Part shown: positions 8,182 through 19,851 of the stretch, piece after piece
Position numbering within the stretch: the first letter of the stretch is position 1
Layout: every line of letters starts with the position of its first letter
Assembly (NCBI GenBank): GCA_963978895.1
Contig: OZ022240.1
Coordinates: 16,206,717-16,270,716 of the forward strand
From: Erpobdella octoculata
Taxonomy: Eukaryota; Annelida; Clitellata; Hirudinida; Erpobdellidae
DNA length: 64,000 nucleotides
Direction: 5' to 3'
Position numbers and translations under genes: made by a program
Notes under the pieces: model-generated
Told to the model about the DNA's origin: nothing
The model's input: the letters and a program-made list of their open reading frames with translations, nothing else
The model's database searches: none

Positions 8182-8644
8182 GAGGCGCTGGTGGCAGAGC
8201 GGTAGAGCGTTCGCCTGTCGATCGTCAGGTCGGCAGTTCGAGCCTCACCGGCGTCACCAGCGTAACTCCCTTAAGCAAGGTGTTCACTCGCATTGCTAAA
8301 GGGGTAAGCGCCTAAAAATTGTAGAGGCGCTGGTGGCAGAGCGGTAGAGCGTTCGTCTGTCGATCGTTAGGCCGGCAGTTCGAACCTCACCGGCGTCACC
8401 AGCGTAACTCCCTTAAGCAAGGAGTTCACTCGCATTGCTGAAGGGGTAGGCGCCTAAAGAGGCGCTGGTGGCAAAGCGTTAGAGCGTTCGCCTGTCGATC
8501 GTTAGGTCGGCAGTTCGAACCTCACCGGCGTCACCAGCGTAACTCCCTTAAGCAAGGAGTTCACTCGCATTGCTAAAAAAGTTCTAACTCCGCCTTGCTT
8601 TTGCAAGCCAGTCCCAAGCCTGGAGAAAGGAGGAGGGGAAAGTT
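8182..8644 (+). repeat. tRNA-like/SINE-like block, unit 4
   Basis: Head C has the GGCAAAGCG variant. Confidence 0.6.
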
Positions 8645-8751
8645 AAAAAGATCAAATTAAGATCCACGACAGGAAGTACTTAGGTGTTTCCAACATACAG
8701 CCATTTTAGTCTTAAAACACCTGGTGTAAAGGACTATAAACTATTACAATA

Positions 8752-9478
8752 ACAAGTAAATTAAAAACGAATTTTTAAAACCAATGCTCTTATATGTAAT
8801 TAAAACACAAATTTTGCAATCAATTTTTTCTTATATTACTCTTTTATTTTATGTTAAAGTCGAAATATCTTAATTATATCGAAATATCAAAATTAATTAA
8901 AATTATCTAAATTAATTGACTTATTGTAAAACTAATAATTGAATATTGCATTGTCTTCTATTTTGAGCATGTATGCAAAATTTGAAAAAATCTATCATCA
9001 GGAAGTGACTAAAAAATTGATTGCAAGATTTGAAACAGACAGAGAAACAAACAGACAGACAGAGAAACAGAGACGACGAGTTAATAAAAGCATTGGTAAT
9101 AATAATAAAAATATCAAAAAGCATCGAATTTAAATATCTCAACTATTTTCATGAAAATTTCGTACACGCTTGAGAATCGCGGTCAGTGAGTGTGGTTCGT
9201 GTTAACTTGGTAAAATAGTCTGCCAGTCGGTTAGCGTTTTGTGGTCAAGAAAACCCTCAAGAAAACCCTCAAGAAACCCCTCGATAAAATCCTCAAGAAA
9301 ATTAACTAAATTAATTGACTTATTGTAAAACTAAAAATTGAATATTGCATTGTCTTCTATCTTGAGCATGTATGCAAAATTTGAAAAAAATCTATCATCA
9401 GGAAGTGACTCAAAAATTGATTGCAAGATTTGAAACAGACAGAGAAACAGAGCCGACGAGTTAATAAAAGCATTGGTA
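8752..9478. mobile_element. 727-bp insertion, copy 2 (upstream of unit 5)
   Basis: Same boundaries as copy 1, and nearly identical. It reads TCTATCATCAGG where copy 1 reads TCTAACATCAGG. The identical junctions show it spread by copying the whole unit, not by new insertion. Confidence 0.55.
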
Positions 9479-9607
9479 AAAATGACGCTTTCTCGCAAAA
9501 CTTGTCTTGGAAGAGGCGTGTGCTAAATCTCAGTGAAAAAAAACAATAAAAATTCAAGACTTTCACCTGATTCGATGCTGCGATGTGACACGTTAACTAC
9601 GTAATTA

Positions 9608-9743
9608 GGCTTAAGTGCGGTAGCGAGCTTCATTCCTATTGGCTTAAGTGCGGTAGCGAGCTTCAATCTAATTGGCTGTTGGTCTCGACGACCCGCTTTG
9701 TCTCGTCTATAAAAGGCCGAACGGACGTACATTGAGTTCATTT
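9608..9743 (+). promoter_or_regulatory. Pol II promoter, unit 5
   Basis: Standard elements and spacing. Confidence 0.7.
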
Positions 9744-9807
9744 CTCCTCAGCCTTCATACGGTTCGGATCATTCTTAGCTGCTCTCTGATTAAAAATAAT
9801 CGAAAAC

Positions 9808-10638
9808 ATGGCCAGTCACTTAGACGTCGATAAGTTGACAACGATGATGAGATTCATGAACATGGAACCTCGTGATCGTTTCGATGACGATTTTGTAAAC
9901 AATTTGTGTGTCTTTCTCAAGGAATTTGATTTAGGTAAAGATAATAAATGTTGTTATCCTGAAGACTTTAACGAGGCCTTGTTGGACCTCGAAAAAACTC
10001 TACAGGAAACGCCGAACTCAGTTTCGACTGATCCATTGGAAACGATGAGCATCCAAGCGAAACCTTCGGAAGAAGTCGCTGTTAACGGCGAATATTTCGA
10101 AGCTAGTAGCCGAGAAAAACCTAAAGAAAATGAAAAAACACAATTTGGATTTGTTTCGAGATATAAAATTGATCGAAGAAACAAACAAATGCGTCCGGCT
10201 AATTGCCTTGACGATATTGAAACAGTAGGTAGACGCTCACTTGGAAAGTATAAAATTGATCGAAGAGTCGATCGGGTTAATCATGCCGTTAGAAATCAGT
10301 CACGTAACGTTTACGATTACTCTGGGCTTCGTAGAGAACGGTTTGGCAAATACGGAAACTCGTGTCAAACGTCTTATGGTCATTGCGGATACGTGGAAAT
10401 GAATTTTAGACGATACTGTGACACAACTATTGTTTACCACAACGTTCGTCCAAGTCGCTACTTTGGAAACGTTAAAATCGACCGCAGGCGAACGTCAGTC
10501 AAACATGAAGAATCAGCCGCAGACCTTGCCGACAACGAATACCGTCGTAGGCTGAACGTCTTACGATCAGACAGAAAAATAGAAATAAACGAGAAGCGTT
10601 ATGCGATGTTCAATCGACAGCGCGACTTTTCCAACTAA
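9808..10638 (+). CDS. 276-aa array protein, copy 5
   Basis: Reference protein sequence. The 3' region has the 8-bp hairpin deletion shared with copy 4. Confidence 0.8.
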   Translation: MASHLDVDKLTTMMRFMNMEPRDRFDDDFVNNLCVFLKEFDLGKDNKCCYPEDFNEALLDLEKTLQETPNSVSTDPLETMSIQAKPSEEVAVNGEYFEASSREKPKENEKTQFGFVSRYKIDRRNKQMRPANCLDDIETVGRRSLGKYKIDRRVDRVNHAVRNQSRNVYDYSGLRRERFGKYGNSCQTSYGHCGYVEMNFRRYCDTTIVYHNVRPSRYFGNVKIDRRRTSVKHEESAADLADNEYRRRLNVLRSDRKIEINEKRYAMFNRQRDFSN

Positions 10639-10817
10639 AATCCAATTAAAACTAGTACGACAGAAATCTGTCCTAATTTTGGAAAAAAAAACAAAACAAG
10701 AAACTGTGCTAAAAAACCGTACAAGTACAATAAAATGTGCATCAATTTTTCAAACAAACGGTTTTAAACAAAATGCAATAATTATTCAGCAACAAAGGAA
10801 CATAATCCAACACAATA

Positions 10818-11280
10818 GAGGCGCTGGTGGCAGAGCGGTAGAGCGTTCGCCTGTCGATCGTCAGGTCGGCAGTTCGAGCCTCACCGGCGTCACCAGCGTA
10901 ACTCCCTTAAGCAAGGTGTTCACTCGCATTGCTAAAGGGGTAAGCGCCTAAAAATTGTAGAGGCGCTGGTGGCAGAGCGGTAGAGCGTTCGTCTGTCGAT
11001 CGTTAGGCCGGCAGTTCGAACCTCACCGGCGTCACCAGCGTAACTCCCTTAAGCAAGGAGTTCACTCGCATTGCTGAAGGGGTAGGCGCCTAAAGAGGCG
11101 CTGGTGGCAAAGCGTTAGAGCGTTCGCCTGTCGATCGTTAGGTCGGCAGTTCGAACCTCACCGGCGTCACCAGCGTAACTCCCTTAAGCAAGGAGTTCAC
11201 TCGCATTGCTAAAAAAGTTCTAACTCCGCCTTGCTTTTGCAAGCCAGTCCCAAGCCTGGAGAAAGGAGGAGGGGAAAGTT
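10818..11280 (+). repeat. tRNA-like/SINE-like block, unit 5
   Basis: Head C has the GGCAAAGCG variant. Confidence 0.6.
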
Positions 11281-11387
11281 AAAAAGATCAAATTAAGATC
11301 CACGACAGGAAGTACTTAGGTGTTTCCAACATACAGCCATTTTAGTCTTAAAACACCTGGTGTAAAGGACTATAAACTATTACAATA

Positions 11388-12114
11388 ACAAGTAAATTAA
11401 AAACGAATTTTTAAAACCAATGCTCTTATATGTAATTAAAACACAAATTTTGCAATCAATTTTTTCTTATATTACTCTTTTATTTTATGTTAAAGTCGAA
11501 ATATCTTAATTATATCGAAATATCAAAATTAATTAAAATTATCTAAATTAATTGACTTATTGTAAAACTAATAATTGAATATTGCATTGTCTTCTATTTT
11601 GAGCATGTATGCAAAATTTGAAAAAATCTATCATCAGGAAGTGACTAAAAAATTGATTGCAAGATTTGAAACAGACAGAGAAACAAACAGACAGACAGAG
11701 AAACAGAGACGACGAGTTAATAAAAGCATTGGTAATAATAATAAAAATATCAAAAAGCATCGAATTTAAATATCTCAACTATTTTCATGAAAATTTCGTA
11801 CACGCTTGAGAATCGCGGTCAGTGAGTGTGGTTCGTGTTAACTTGGTAAAATAGTCTGATAGTCGGTTAGCGTTTTGTGGTCAAGAAAACCCTCAAGAAA
11901 ACCCTCAAGAAACCCCTCGATAAAATCCTCAAGAAAATTAACTAAATTAATTGACTTATTGTAAAACTAAAAATTGAATATTGCATTGTCTTCTATCTTG
12001 AGCATGTATGCAAAATTTGAAAAAAATCTATCATCAGGAAGTGACTCAAAAATTGATTGCAAGATTTGAAACAGACAGAGAAACAGAGCCGACGAGTTAA
12101 TAAAAGCATTGGTA
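11388..12114. mobile_element. 727-bp insertion, copy 3 (upstream of unit 6)
   Basis: Same junctions as the other two copies, with a private GTCTGATAGTC in place of GTCTGCCAGTC near 11857. Confidence 0.55.
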
Positions 12115-12243
12115 AAAATGACGCTTTCTCGCAAAACTTGTCTTGGAAGAGGCGTGTGCTAAATCTCAGTGAAAAAAAACAATAAAAATTCAAGACTTTC
12201 ACCTGATTCGATGCTGCGATGTGACACGTTAACTACGTAATTA

Positions 12244-12379
12244 GGCTTAAGTGCGGTAGCGAGCTTCATTCCTATTGGCTTAAGTGCGGTAGCGAGCTTC
12301 AATCTAATTGGCTGTTGGTCTCGACGACCCGCTTTGTCTCGTCTATAAAAGGCCGAACGGACGTACATTGAGTTCATTT
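12244..12379 (+). promoter_or_regulatory. Pol II promoter, unit 6
   Basis: Standard elements and spacing. Confidence 0.7.
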
Positions 12380-12443
12380 CTCCTCAGCCTTCATACGGTT
12401 CGGATCATTCTTAGCTGCTCTCTGATTAAAAATAATCGAAAAC

Positions 12444-13274
12444 ATGGCCAGTCACTTAGACGTCGATAAGTTGACAACGATGATGAGATTCATGAACATG
12501 GAACCTCGTGATCGTTTCGATGACGATTTTGTAAACAATTTGTGTGTCTTTCTCAAGGAATTTGATTTAGGTAAAGATAATAAATGTTGTTATCCTGAAG
12601 ACTTTAACGAGGCCTTGTTGGACCTCGAAAAAACTCTACAGGAAACGCCGAACTCAGTTTCGACTGATCCATTGGAAACGATGAGCATCCAAGCGAAACC
12701 TTCGGAAGAAGTCGCTGTTAACGGCGAATATTTCGAAGCTAGTAGCCGAGAAAAACCTAAAGAAAATGAAAAAACACAATTTGGATTTGTTTCGAGATAT
12801 AAAATTGATCGAAGAAACAAACAAATGCGTCCGGCTAATTGCCTTGACGATATTGAAACAGTAGGTAGACGCTCACTTGGAAAGTATAAAATTGATCGAA
12901 GAGTCGATCGGGTTAATCATGCCGTTAGAAATCAGTCACGTAACGTTTACGATTACTCTGGGCTTCGTAGAGAACGGTTTGGCAAATACGGAAACTCGTG
13001 TCAAACGTCTTATGGTCATTGCGGATACGTGGAAATGAATTTTAGACGATACTGTGACACAACTATTGTTTACCACAACGTTCGTCCAAGTCGCTACTTT
13101 GGAAACGTTAAAATCGACCGCAGGCGAACGTCAGTCAAACATGAAGAATCAGCCGCAGACCTTGCCGACAACGAATACCGTCGTAGGCTGAACGTCTTAC
13201 GATCAGACAGAAAAATAGAAATAAACGAGAAGCGTTATGCGATGTTCAATCGACAGCGCGACTTTTCCAACTAA
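12444..13274 (+). CDS. 276-aa array protein, copy 6
   Basis: Reference protein. The 3' region has no 8-bp deletion, so this unit joins an insertion-class 5' side to a standard 3' side. Confidence 0.8.
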   Translation: MASHLDVDKLTTMMRFMNMEPRDRFDDDFVNNLCVFLKEFDLGKDNKCCYPEDFNEALLDLEKTLQETPNSVSTDPLETMSIQAKPSEEVAVNGEYFEASSREKPKENEKTQFGFVSRYKIDRRNKQMRPANCLDDIETVGRRSLGKYKIDRRVDRVNHAVRNQSRNVYDYSGLRRERFGKYGNSCQTSYGHCGYVEMNFRRYCDTTIVYHNVRPSRYFGNVKIDRRRTSVKHEESAADLADNEYRRRLNVLRSDRKIEINEKRYAMFNRQRDFSN

Positions 13275-13461
13275 AATCCAATTAAAACTAGTACGACAGA
13301 AATCTGTCCTAATTTTGGAAAAAAAAACAAAACAAGAAACGGAGTTTCTGTGCTAAAAAACCGTACAAGTACAATAAAATGTGCATCAATTTTTCAAACA
13401 AACGGTTTTAAACAAAATGCAATAATTATTCAGCAACAAAGGAACATAATCCAACACAATA

Positions 13462-13924
13462 GAGGCGCTGGTGGCAGAGCGGTAGAGCGTTCGCCTGTCG
13501 ATCGTCAGGTCGGCAGTTCGAGCCTCACCGGCGTCACCAGCGTAACTCCCTTAAGCAAGGTGTTCACTCGCATTGCTAAAGGGGTAAGCGCCTAAAAATT
13601 GTAGAGGCGCTGGTGGCAGAGCGGTAGAGCGTTCGTCTGTCGATCTTTAGGCCGGCAGTTCGAACCTCACCGGCGTCACCAGCGTAACTCCCTTAAGCAA
13701 GGAGTTCACTCGCATTGCTGAAGGGGTAGGCGCCTAAAGAGGCGCTGGTGGCAGAGCGTTAGAGCGTTCGCCTGTCGATCGTTAGGTCGGCAGTTCGAAC
13801 CTCACCGGCGTCACCAGCGTAACTCCCTTAAGCAAGGAGTTCACTCGCATTGCTAAAAAAGTTCTAACTCCGCCTTGCTTTTGCAAGCCAGTCCCAAGCC
13901 TGGAGAAAGGAGGAGGGGAAAGTT
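13462..13924 (+). repeat. tRNA-like/SINE-like block, unit 6
   Basis: Head B has the GATCTTTAGG variant (T at 13646), shared with units 7-9. Confidence 0.6.
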
Positions 13925-14160
13925 AAAAAGATCAAATTAAGATCCACGACAGGAAGTACTTAGGTGTTTCCAACATACAGCCATTTTAGTCTTAAAACAC
14001 CTGGTGTAAAGGACTATAAACTATTACAATAAAAATGACGCTTTCTCGCAAAACTTGTCTTGGAAAAGGCGTGTGCTAAATCTCAGTGAAAAAAAACAAT
14101 AAAAATTCAAGACTTTCACCTGATTCGATGCTGCGATGTGACACGTTAACTACGTAATTA

Positions 14161-14296
14161 GGCTTAAGTGCGGTAGCGAGCTTCATTCCTATTGGCTTAA
14201 GTGCGGTAGCGAGCTTCAATCTAATTGGCTGTTGGTCTCGACGACCCGCTTTGTCTCGTCTATAAAAGGCCGAACGGACGTACATTGAGTTCATTT
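14161..14296 (+). promoter_or_regulatory. Pol II promoter, unit 7
   Basis: Standard elements and spacing, although the downstream gene is broken. Confidence 0.7.
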
Positions 14297-14360
14297 CTCC
14301 TCAGCCTTCATACGGTTCGGATCATTCTTAGCTGCTCTCTGATTAAAAATAATCGAAAAC

Positions 14361-15624
14361 ATGGCCAGTCACTTAAACGTCGATAAGTTGACAACGATGA
14401 TGAGATTCATGAACATGGAACCTCGTGATCGTTTCGATGACGATTTTGTAAACAATTTGTGTGTCTTTCTCAAGGAATTTGATTTAGGTTAAGATAATAA
14501 ATGTTGTTATCCTGAAGACTTTAACGAGGCCTTGTTGGACCTCGAAAAAACTCTACAGGAAACGCCGAACTCAGTTTCGACTGATCCATTGGAAACGATG
14601 AGCATCCAAGCGAAACCTTCGGAAGAAGTCGCTGTTAACGGCGAATATTTCGAAGCTAGTAGCCGAGAAAAACCTAAAGAAAATGAAAAAACACAATTTG
14701 GATTTGTTTCGAGATATAAAATTGATCGAAGAAACAAACAAATGCGTCCGGCTAATTGCCTTGACGATATTGAAACAGTAGGTAGACGCTCACTTGGAAA
14801 GTATAAAATTGATCGAAGAGTCGATCGGGTTAATCATGCCGTTAGAAATCAGTCACGTAACGTTTACGATTACTCTGGGCTTCGTAGAGAACGGTTTGGC
14901 AAATACGGAAACTCGTGTCAAACGTCTTATGGTCATTGCGGATACGTGGAAATGAATTTTAGACGATACTGTGACACAACTATTGTTTACCACAACGTTC
15001 GTCCAAGTCGCTACTTTGGAAACGTTAAAATCGACCGCAGGCGAACGTCAGTCAAACATGAAGAATCAGCCGCAGACCTTGCCGACAACGAATACCGTCG
15101 TAGGCTGAACGTCTTACGATCAGACAGAATTTGGATTTGTTTCGAGATATAAAATTGATCGAAGAAACAAACAAATGCGTCCGGCTAATTGCCTTGACGA
15201 TATTGAAACAGTAGGTAGACGCTCACTTGGAAAGTATAAAATTGATCGAAGAGTCGATCGGGTTAATCATGCCGTTAGAAATCAGTCACGTAACGTTTAC
15301 GATTACTCTGGGCTTCGTAGAGAACGGTTTGGCAAATACGGAAACTCGTGTCAAACGTCTTATGGTCATTGCGGATACGTGGAAATGAATTTTAGACGAT
15401 ACTGTGACACAACTATTGTTTACCACAACGTTCGTCCAAGTCGCTACTTTGGAAACGTTAAAATCGACCGCAGGCGAACGTCAGTCAAACATGAAGAATC
15501 AGCCGCAGACCTTGCCGACAACGAATACCGTCGTAGGCTGAACGTCTTACGATCAGACAGAAAAATAGAAATAAACGAGAAGCGTTATGCGATGTTCAAT
15601 CGACAGCGCGACTTTTCCAACTAA
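14361..15624 (+). pseudogene. Array gene copy 7, broken by nonsense codon and duplication
   Basis: It has D6N, then codon 44 changes from AAA to TAA (14490-14492), leaving 43 residues. Independently, a 433-bp internal duplication (not a multiple of three) shifts the frame after residue 256. Downstream open stretches (about 14532-15152 and 15175-15624) have no good start of their own. Probably no functional product. Confidence 0.85.
14695..15560 (+). repeat. 433-bp tandem duplication within the ORF, unit 7
   Basis: Copies are 14695-15127 and 15128-15560. The junction joins CAGACAG to AATTTGG at shared single bases, which suggests end-joining or slippage. It covers residues of roughly 112-256, including all three KIDRR motifs. 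Confidence 0.9.
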
Positions 15625-15811
15625 AATCCAATTAAAACTAGTACGACAGAAATCTGTCCTAATTTTGGAAAAAAAAACAAAACAAGAAACGGAGTTTCTG
15701 TGCTAAAAAACCGTACAAGTACAATAAAATGTGCATCAATTTTTCAAACAAACGGTTTTAAACAAAATGCAATAATTATTCAGCAACAAAGGAACATAAT
15801 CCAACACAATA

Positions 15812-16274
15812 GAGGCGCTGGTGGCAGAGCGGTAGAGCGTTCGCCTGTCGATCGTCAGGTCGGCAGTTCGAGCCTCACCGGCGTCACCAGCGTAACTCCC
15901 TTAAGCAAGGTGTTCACTCGCATTGCTAAAGGGGTAAGCGCCTAAAAATTGTAGAGGCGCTGGTGGCAGAGCGGTAGAGCGTTCGTCTGTCGATCTTTAG
16001 GCCGGCAGTTCGAACCTCACCGGCGTCACCAGCGTAACTCCCTTAAGCAAGGAGTTCACTCGCATTGCTGAAGGGGTAGGCGCCTAAAGAGGCGCTGGTG
16101 GCAGAGCGTTAGAGCGTTCGCCTGTCGATCGTTAGGTCGGCAGTTCGAACCTCACCGGCGTCACCAGCGTAACTCCCTTAAGCAAGGAGTTCACTCGCAT
16201 TGCTAAAAAAGTTCTAACTCCGCCTTGCTTTTGCAAGCCAGTCCCAAGCCTGGAGAAAGGAGGAGGGGAAAGTT
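15812..16274 (+). repeat. tRNA-like/SINE-like block, unit 7
   Basis: Head B carries GATCTTTAGG (15996). Confidence 0.6.
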
Positions 16275-16510
16275 AAAAAGATCAAATTAAGATCCACGAC
16301 AGGAAGTACTTAGGTGTTTCCAACATACAGCCATTTTAGTCTTAAAACACCTGGTGTAAAGGACTATAAACTATTACAATAAAAATGACGCTTTCTCGCA
16401 AAACTTGTCTTGGAAAAGGCGTGTGCTAAATCTCAGTGAAAAAAAACAATAAAAATTCAAGACTTTCACCTGATTCGATGCTGCGATGTGACACGTTAAC
16501 TACGTAATTA

Positions 16511-16646
16511 GGCTTAAGTGCGGTAGCGAGCTTCATTCCTATTGGCTTAAGTGCGGTAGCGAGCTTCAATCTAATTGGCTGTTGGTCTCGACGACCCGCT
16601 TTGTCTCGTCTATAAAAGGCCGAACGGACGTACATTGAGTTCATTT
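16511..16646 (+). promoter_or_regulatory. Pol II promoter, unit 8
   Basis: Standard elements and spacing. Confidence 0.7.
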
Positions 16647-16710
16647 CTCCTCAGCCTTCATACGGTTCGGATCATTCTTAGCTGCTCTCTGATTAAAAAT
16701 AATCGAAAAC

Positions 16711-17502
16711 ATGGCCAGTCACTTAAACGTCGATAAGTTGACAACGATGATGAGATTCATGAACATGGAACCTCGTGATCGTTTCGATGACGATTTTGTA
16801 AACAATTTGTGTGTCTTTCTCAAGGAATTTGATTTAGGTAAAGATAATAAATGTTGTTATCCTGAAGACTTTAACGAGGCCTTGTTGGACCTCGAAAAAA
16901 CTCTACAGGAAACGCCGAACTCAGTTTCGACTGATCCATTGGAAACGATGAGCATCCAAGCGAAACCTTCGGAAGAAGTCGCTGTTAACGGCGAATATTT
17001 CGAAGCTAGTAGCCGAGAAAAACCTAAAGAAAATGAAAAAACACAATTTGGATTTGTTTCGAGATATAAAATTGATCGAAGAAACAAACAAATGCGTCCG
17101 GCTAATTGCCTTGACGATATTGAAACAGTAGGTAGACGCTCACTTGGAAAGTATAAAATTGATCGAAGAGTCGATCGGGTTAATCATGCCGTTAGAAATC
17201 AGTCACGTAACGTTTACGATTACTCTGGGCTTCGTAGAGAACGGTTTGGCAAATACGGAAACTCGTGTCAAACGTCTTATGGTCATTGCGGATACGTGGA
17301 AATGAATTTTAGACGATACTGTGACACAACTATTGTTTACCACAACGTTCGTCCAAGTCGCTACTTTGGAAACGTTAAAATCGACCGCAGGCGAACGTCA
17401 GTCAAACATGAAGAATCAGCCGCAGACCTTGCCGACAACGAATACCGTCGTAGGCTGAACGTCTTACGATCAGACAGAATTTGGATTTGTTTCGAGATAT
17501 AA
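16711..17502 (+). CDS. Truncated array protein, copy 8 (263 aa)
   Basis: It has D6N with codon 44 intact. The 433-bp duplication shifts the frame after residue 256, replacing the last 20 residues by IWICFEI and a stop. All three KIDRR motifs are kept, so partial function cannot be excluded. Confidence 0.65.
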   Translation: MASHLNVDKLTTMMRFMNMEPRDRFDDDFVNNLCVFLKEFDLGKDNKCCYPEDFNEALLDLEKTLQETPNSVSTDPLETMSIQAKPSEEVAVNGEYFEASSREKPKENEKTQFGFVSRYKIDRRNKQMRPANCLDDIETVGRRSLGKYKIDRRVDRVNHAVRNQSRNVYDYSGLRRERFGKYGNSCQTSYGHCGYVEMNFRRYCDTTIVYHNVRPSRYFGNVKIDRRRTSVKHEESAADLADNEYRRRLNVLRSDRIWICFEI

Positions 17503-17909
17503 AATTGATCGAAGAAACAAACAAATGCGTCCGGCTAATTGCCTTGACGATATTGAAACAGTAGGTAGACGCTCACTTGGAAAGTATAAAATTGATCGAA
17601 GAGTCGATCGGGTTAATCATGCCGTTAGAAATCAGTCACGTAACGTTTACGATTACTCTGGGCTTCGTAGAGAACGGTTTGGCAAATACGGAAACTCGTG
17701 TGTTTGTCTTATGGTCATTGCGGATACGTGGAAATGAATTTTAGACGATACTGTGACACAACTATTGTTTACCACAACGTTCGTCCAAGTCGCTACTTTG
17801 GAAACGTTAAAATCGACCGCAGGCGAACGTCAGTCAAACATGAAGAATCAGCCGCAGACCTTGCCGACAACGAATACCGTCGTAGGCTGAACGTCTTACG
17901 ATCAGACAG
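17045..17909 (+). repeat. 433-bp duplication, unit 8, with a local rearrangement
   Basis: The second copy is 432 bp. At 17702-17706 CAAAC is replaced by its reverse complement GTTTG, and one adjacent base is lost. The open stretches in the second copy (17525-17737 and 17698-17973) are remnants. Confidence 0.85.
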
Positions 17910-18160
17910 AAAAATAGAAATAAACGAGAAGCGTTATGCGATGTTCAATCGACAGCGCGACTTTTCCAACTAAAATCCAATTAAAACTAGTACGACAGAA
18001 ATCTGTCCTAATTTTGGAAAAAAAAACAAAACAAGAAACGGAGTTTCTGTGCTAAAAAACCGTACAAGTACAATAAAATGTGCATCAATTTTTCAAACAA
18101 ACGGTTTTAAACAAAATGCAATAATTATTCAGCAACAAAGGAACATAATCCAACACAATA

Positions 18161-18623
18161 GAGGCGCTGGTGGCAGAGCGGTAGAGCGTTCGCCTGTCGA
18201 TCGTCAGGTCGGCAGTTCGAGCCTCACCGGCGTCACCAGCGTAACTCCCTTAAGCAAGGTGTTCACTCGCATTGCTAAAGGGGTAAGCGCCTAAAAATTG
18301 TAGAGGCGCTGGTGGCAGAGCGGTAGAGCGTTCGTCTGTCGATCTTTAGGCCGGCAGTTCGAACCTCACCGGCGTCACCAGCGTAACTCCCTTAAGCAAG
18401 GAGTTCACTCGCATTGCTGAAGGGGTAGGCGCCTAAAGAGGCGCTGGTGGCAGAGCGTTAGAGCGTTCGCCTGTCGATCGTTAGGTCGGCAGTTCGAACC
18501 TCACCGGCGTCACCAGCGTAACTCCCTTAAGCAAGGAGTTCACTCGCATTGCTAAAAAAGTTCTAACTCCGCCTTGCTTTTGCAAGCCAGTCCCAAGCCT
18601 GGAGAAAGGAGGAGGGGAAAGTT
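18161..18623 (+). repeat. tRNA-like/SINE-like block, unit 8
   Basis: Head B carries GATCTTTAGG (18345). Confidence 0.6.
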
Positions 18624-18859
18624 AAAAAGATCAAATTAAGATCCACGACAGGAAGTACTTAGGTGTTTCCAACATACAGCCATTTTAGTCTTAAAACACC
18701 TGGTGTAAAGGACTATAAACTATTACAATAAAAATGACGCTTTCTCGCAAAACTTGTCTTGGAAAAGGCGTGTGCTAAATCTCAGTGAAAAAAAACAATA
18801 AAAATTCAAGACTTTCACCTGATTCGATGCTGCGATGTGACACGTTAACTACGTAATTA

Positions 18860-18995
18860 GGCTTAAGTGCGGTAGCGAGCTTCATTCCTATTGGCTTAAG
18901 TGCGGTAGCGAGCTTCAATCTAATTGGCTGTTGGTCTCGACGACCCGCTTTGTCTCGTCTATAAAAGGCCGAACGGACGTACATTGAGTTCATTT
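18860..18995 (+). promoter_or_regulatory. Pol II promoter, unit 9
   Basis: Standard elements and spacing. Confidence 0.7.
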
Positions 18996-19059
18996 CTCCT
19001 CAGCCTTCATACGGTTCGGATCATTCTTAGCTGCTCTCTGATTAAAAATAATCGAAAAC

Positions 19060-19851
19060 ATGGCCAGTCACTTAAACGTCGATAAGTTGACAACGATGAT
19101 GAGATTCATGAACATGGAACCTCGTGATCGTTTCGATGACGATTTTGTAAACAATTTGTGTGTCTTTCTCAAGGAATTTGATTTAGGTAAAGATAATAAA
19201 TGTTGTTATCCTGAAGACTTTAACGAGGCCTTGTTGGACCTCGAAAAAACTCTACAGGAAACGCCGAACTCAGTTTCGACTGATCCATTGGAAACGATGA
19301 GCATCCAAGCGAAACCTTCGGAAGAAGTCGCTGTTAACGGCGAATATTTCGAAGCTAGTAGCCGAGAAAAACCTAAAGAAAATGAAAAAACACAATTTGG
19401 ATTTGTTTCGAGATATAAAATTGATCGAAGAAACAAACAAATGCGTCCGGCTAATTGCCTTGACGATATTGAAACAGTAGGTAGACGCTCACTTGGAAAG
19501 TATAAAATTGATCGAAGAGTCGATCGGGTTAATCATGCCGTTAGAAATCAGTCACGTAACGTTTACGATTACTCTGGGCTTCGTAGAGAACGGTTTGGCA
19601 AATACGGAAACTCGTGTCAAACGTCTTATGGTCATTGCGGATACGTGGAAATGAATTTTAGACGATACTGTGACACAACTATTGTTTACCACAACGTTCG
19701 TCCAAGTCGCTACTTTGGAAACGTTAAAATCGACCGCAGGCGAACGTCAGTCAAACATGAAGAATCAGCCGCAGACCTTGCCGACAACGAATACCGTCGT
19801 AGGCTGAACGTCTTACGATCAGACAGAATTTGGATTTGTTTCGAGATATAA
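19060..19851 (+). CDS. Truncated array protein, copy 9 (263 aa)
   Basis: Same protein as copy 8, including D6N and the IWICFEI end. Confidence 0.65.
   Translation: MASHLNVDKLTTMMRFMNMEPRDRFDDDFVNNLCVFLKEFDLGKDNKCCYPEDFNEALLDLEKTLQETPNSVSTDPLETMSIQAKPSEEVAVNGEYFEASSREKPKENEKTQFGFVSRYKIDRRNKQMRPANCLDDIETVGRRSLGKYKIDRRVDRVNHAVRNQSRNVYDYSGLRRERFGKYGNSCQTSYGHCGYVEMNFRRYCDTTIVYHNVRPSRYFGNVKIDRRRTSVKHEESAADLADNEYRRRLNVLRSDRIWICFEI

Noticed and set aside
8939..9133. 64-73 codon ORFs inside the 727-bp insertion
   Set aside because: They are low-complexity and lysine- or phenylalanine-rich, lie in AT-rich repeats and are partly interrupted in copy 1.
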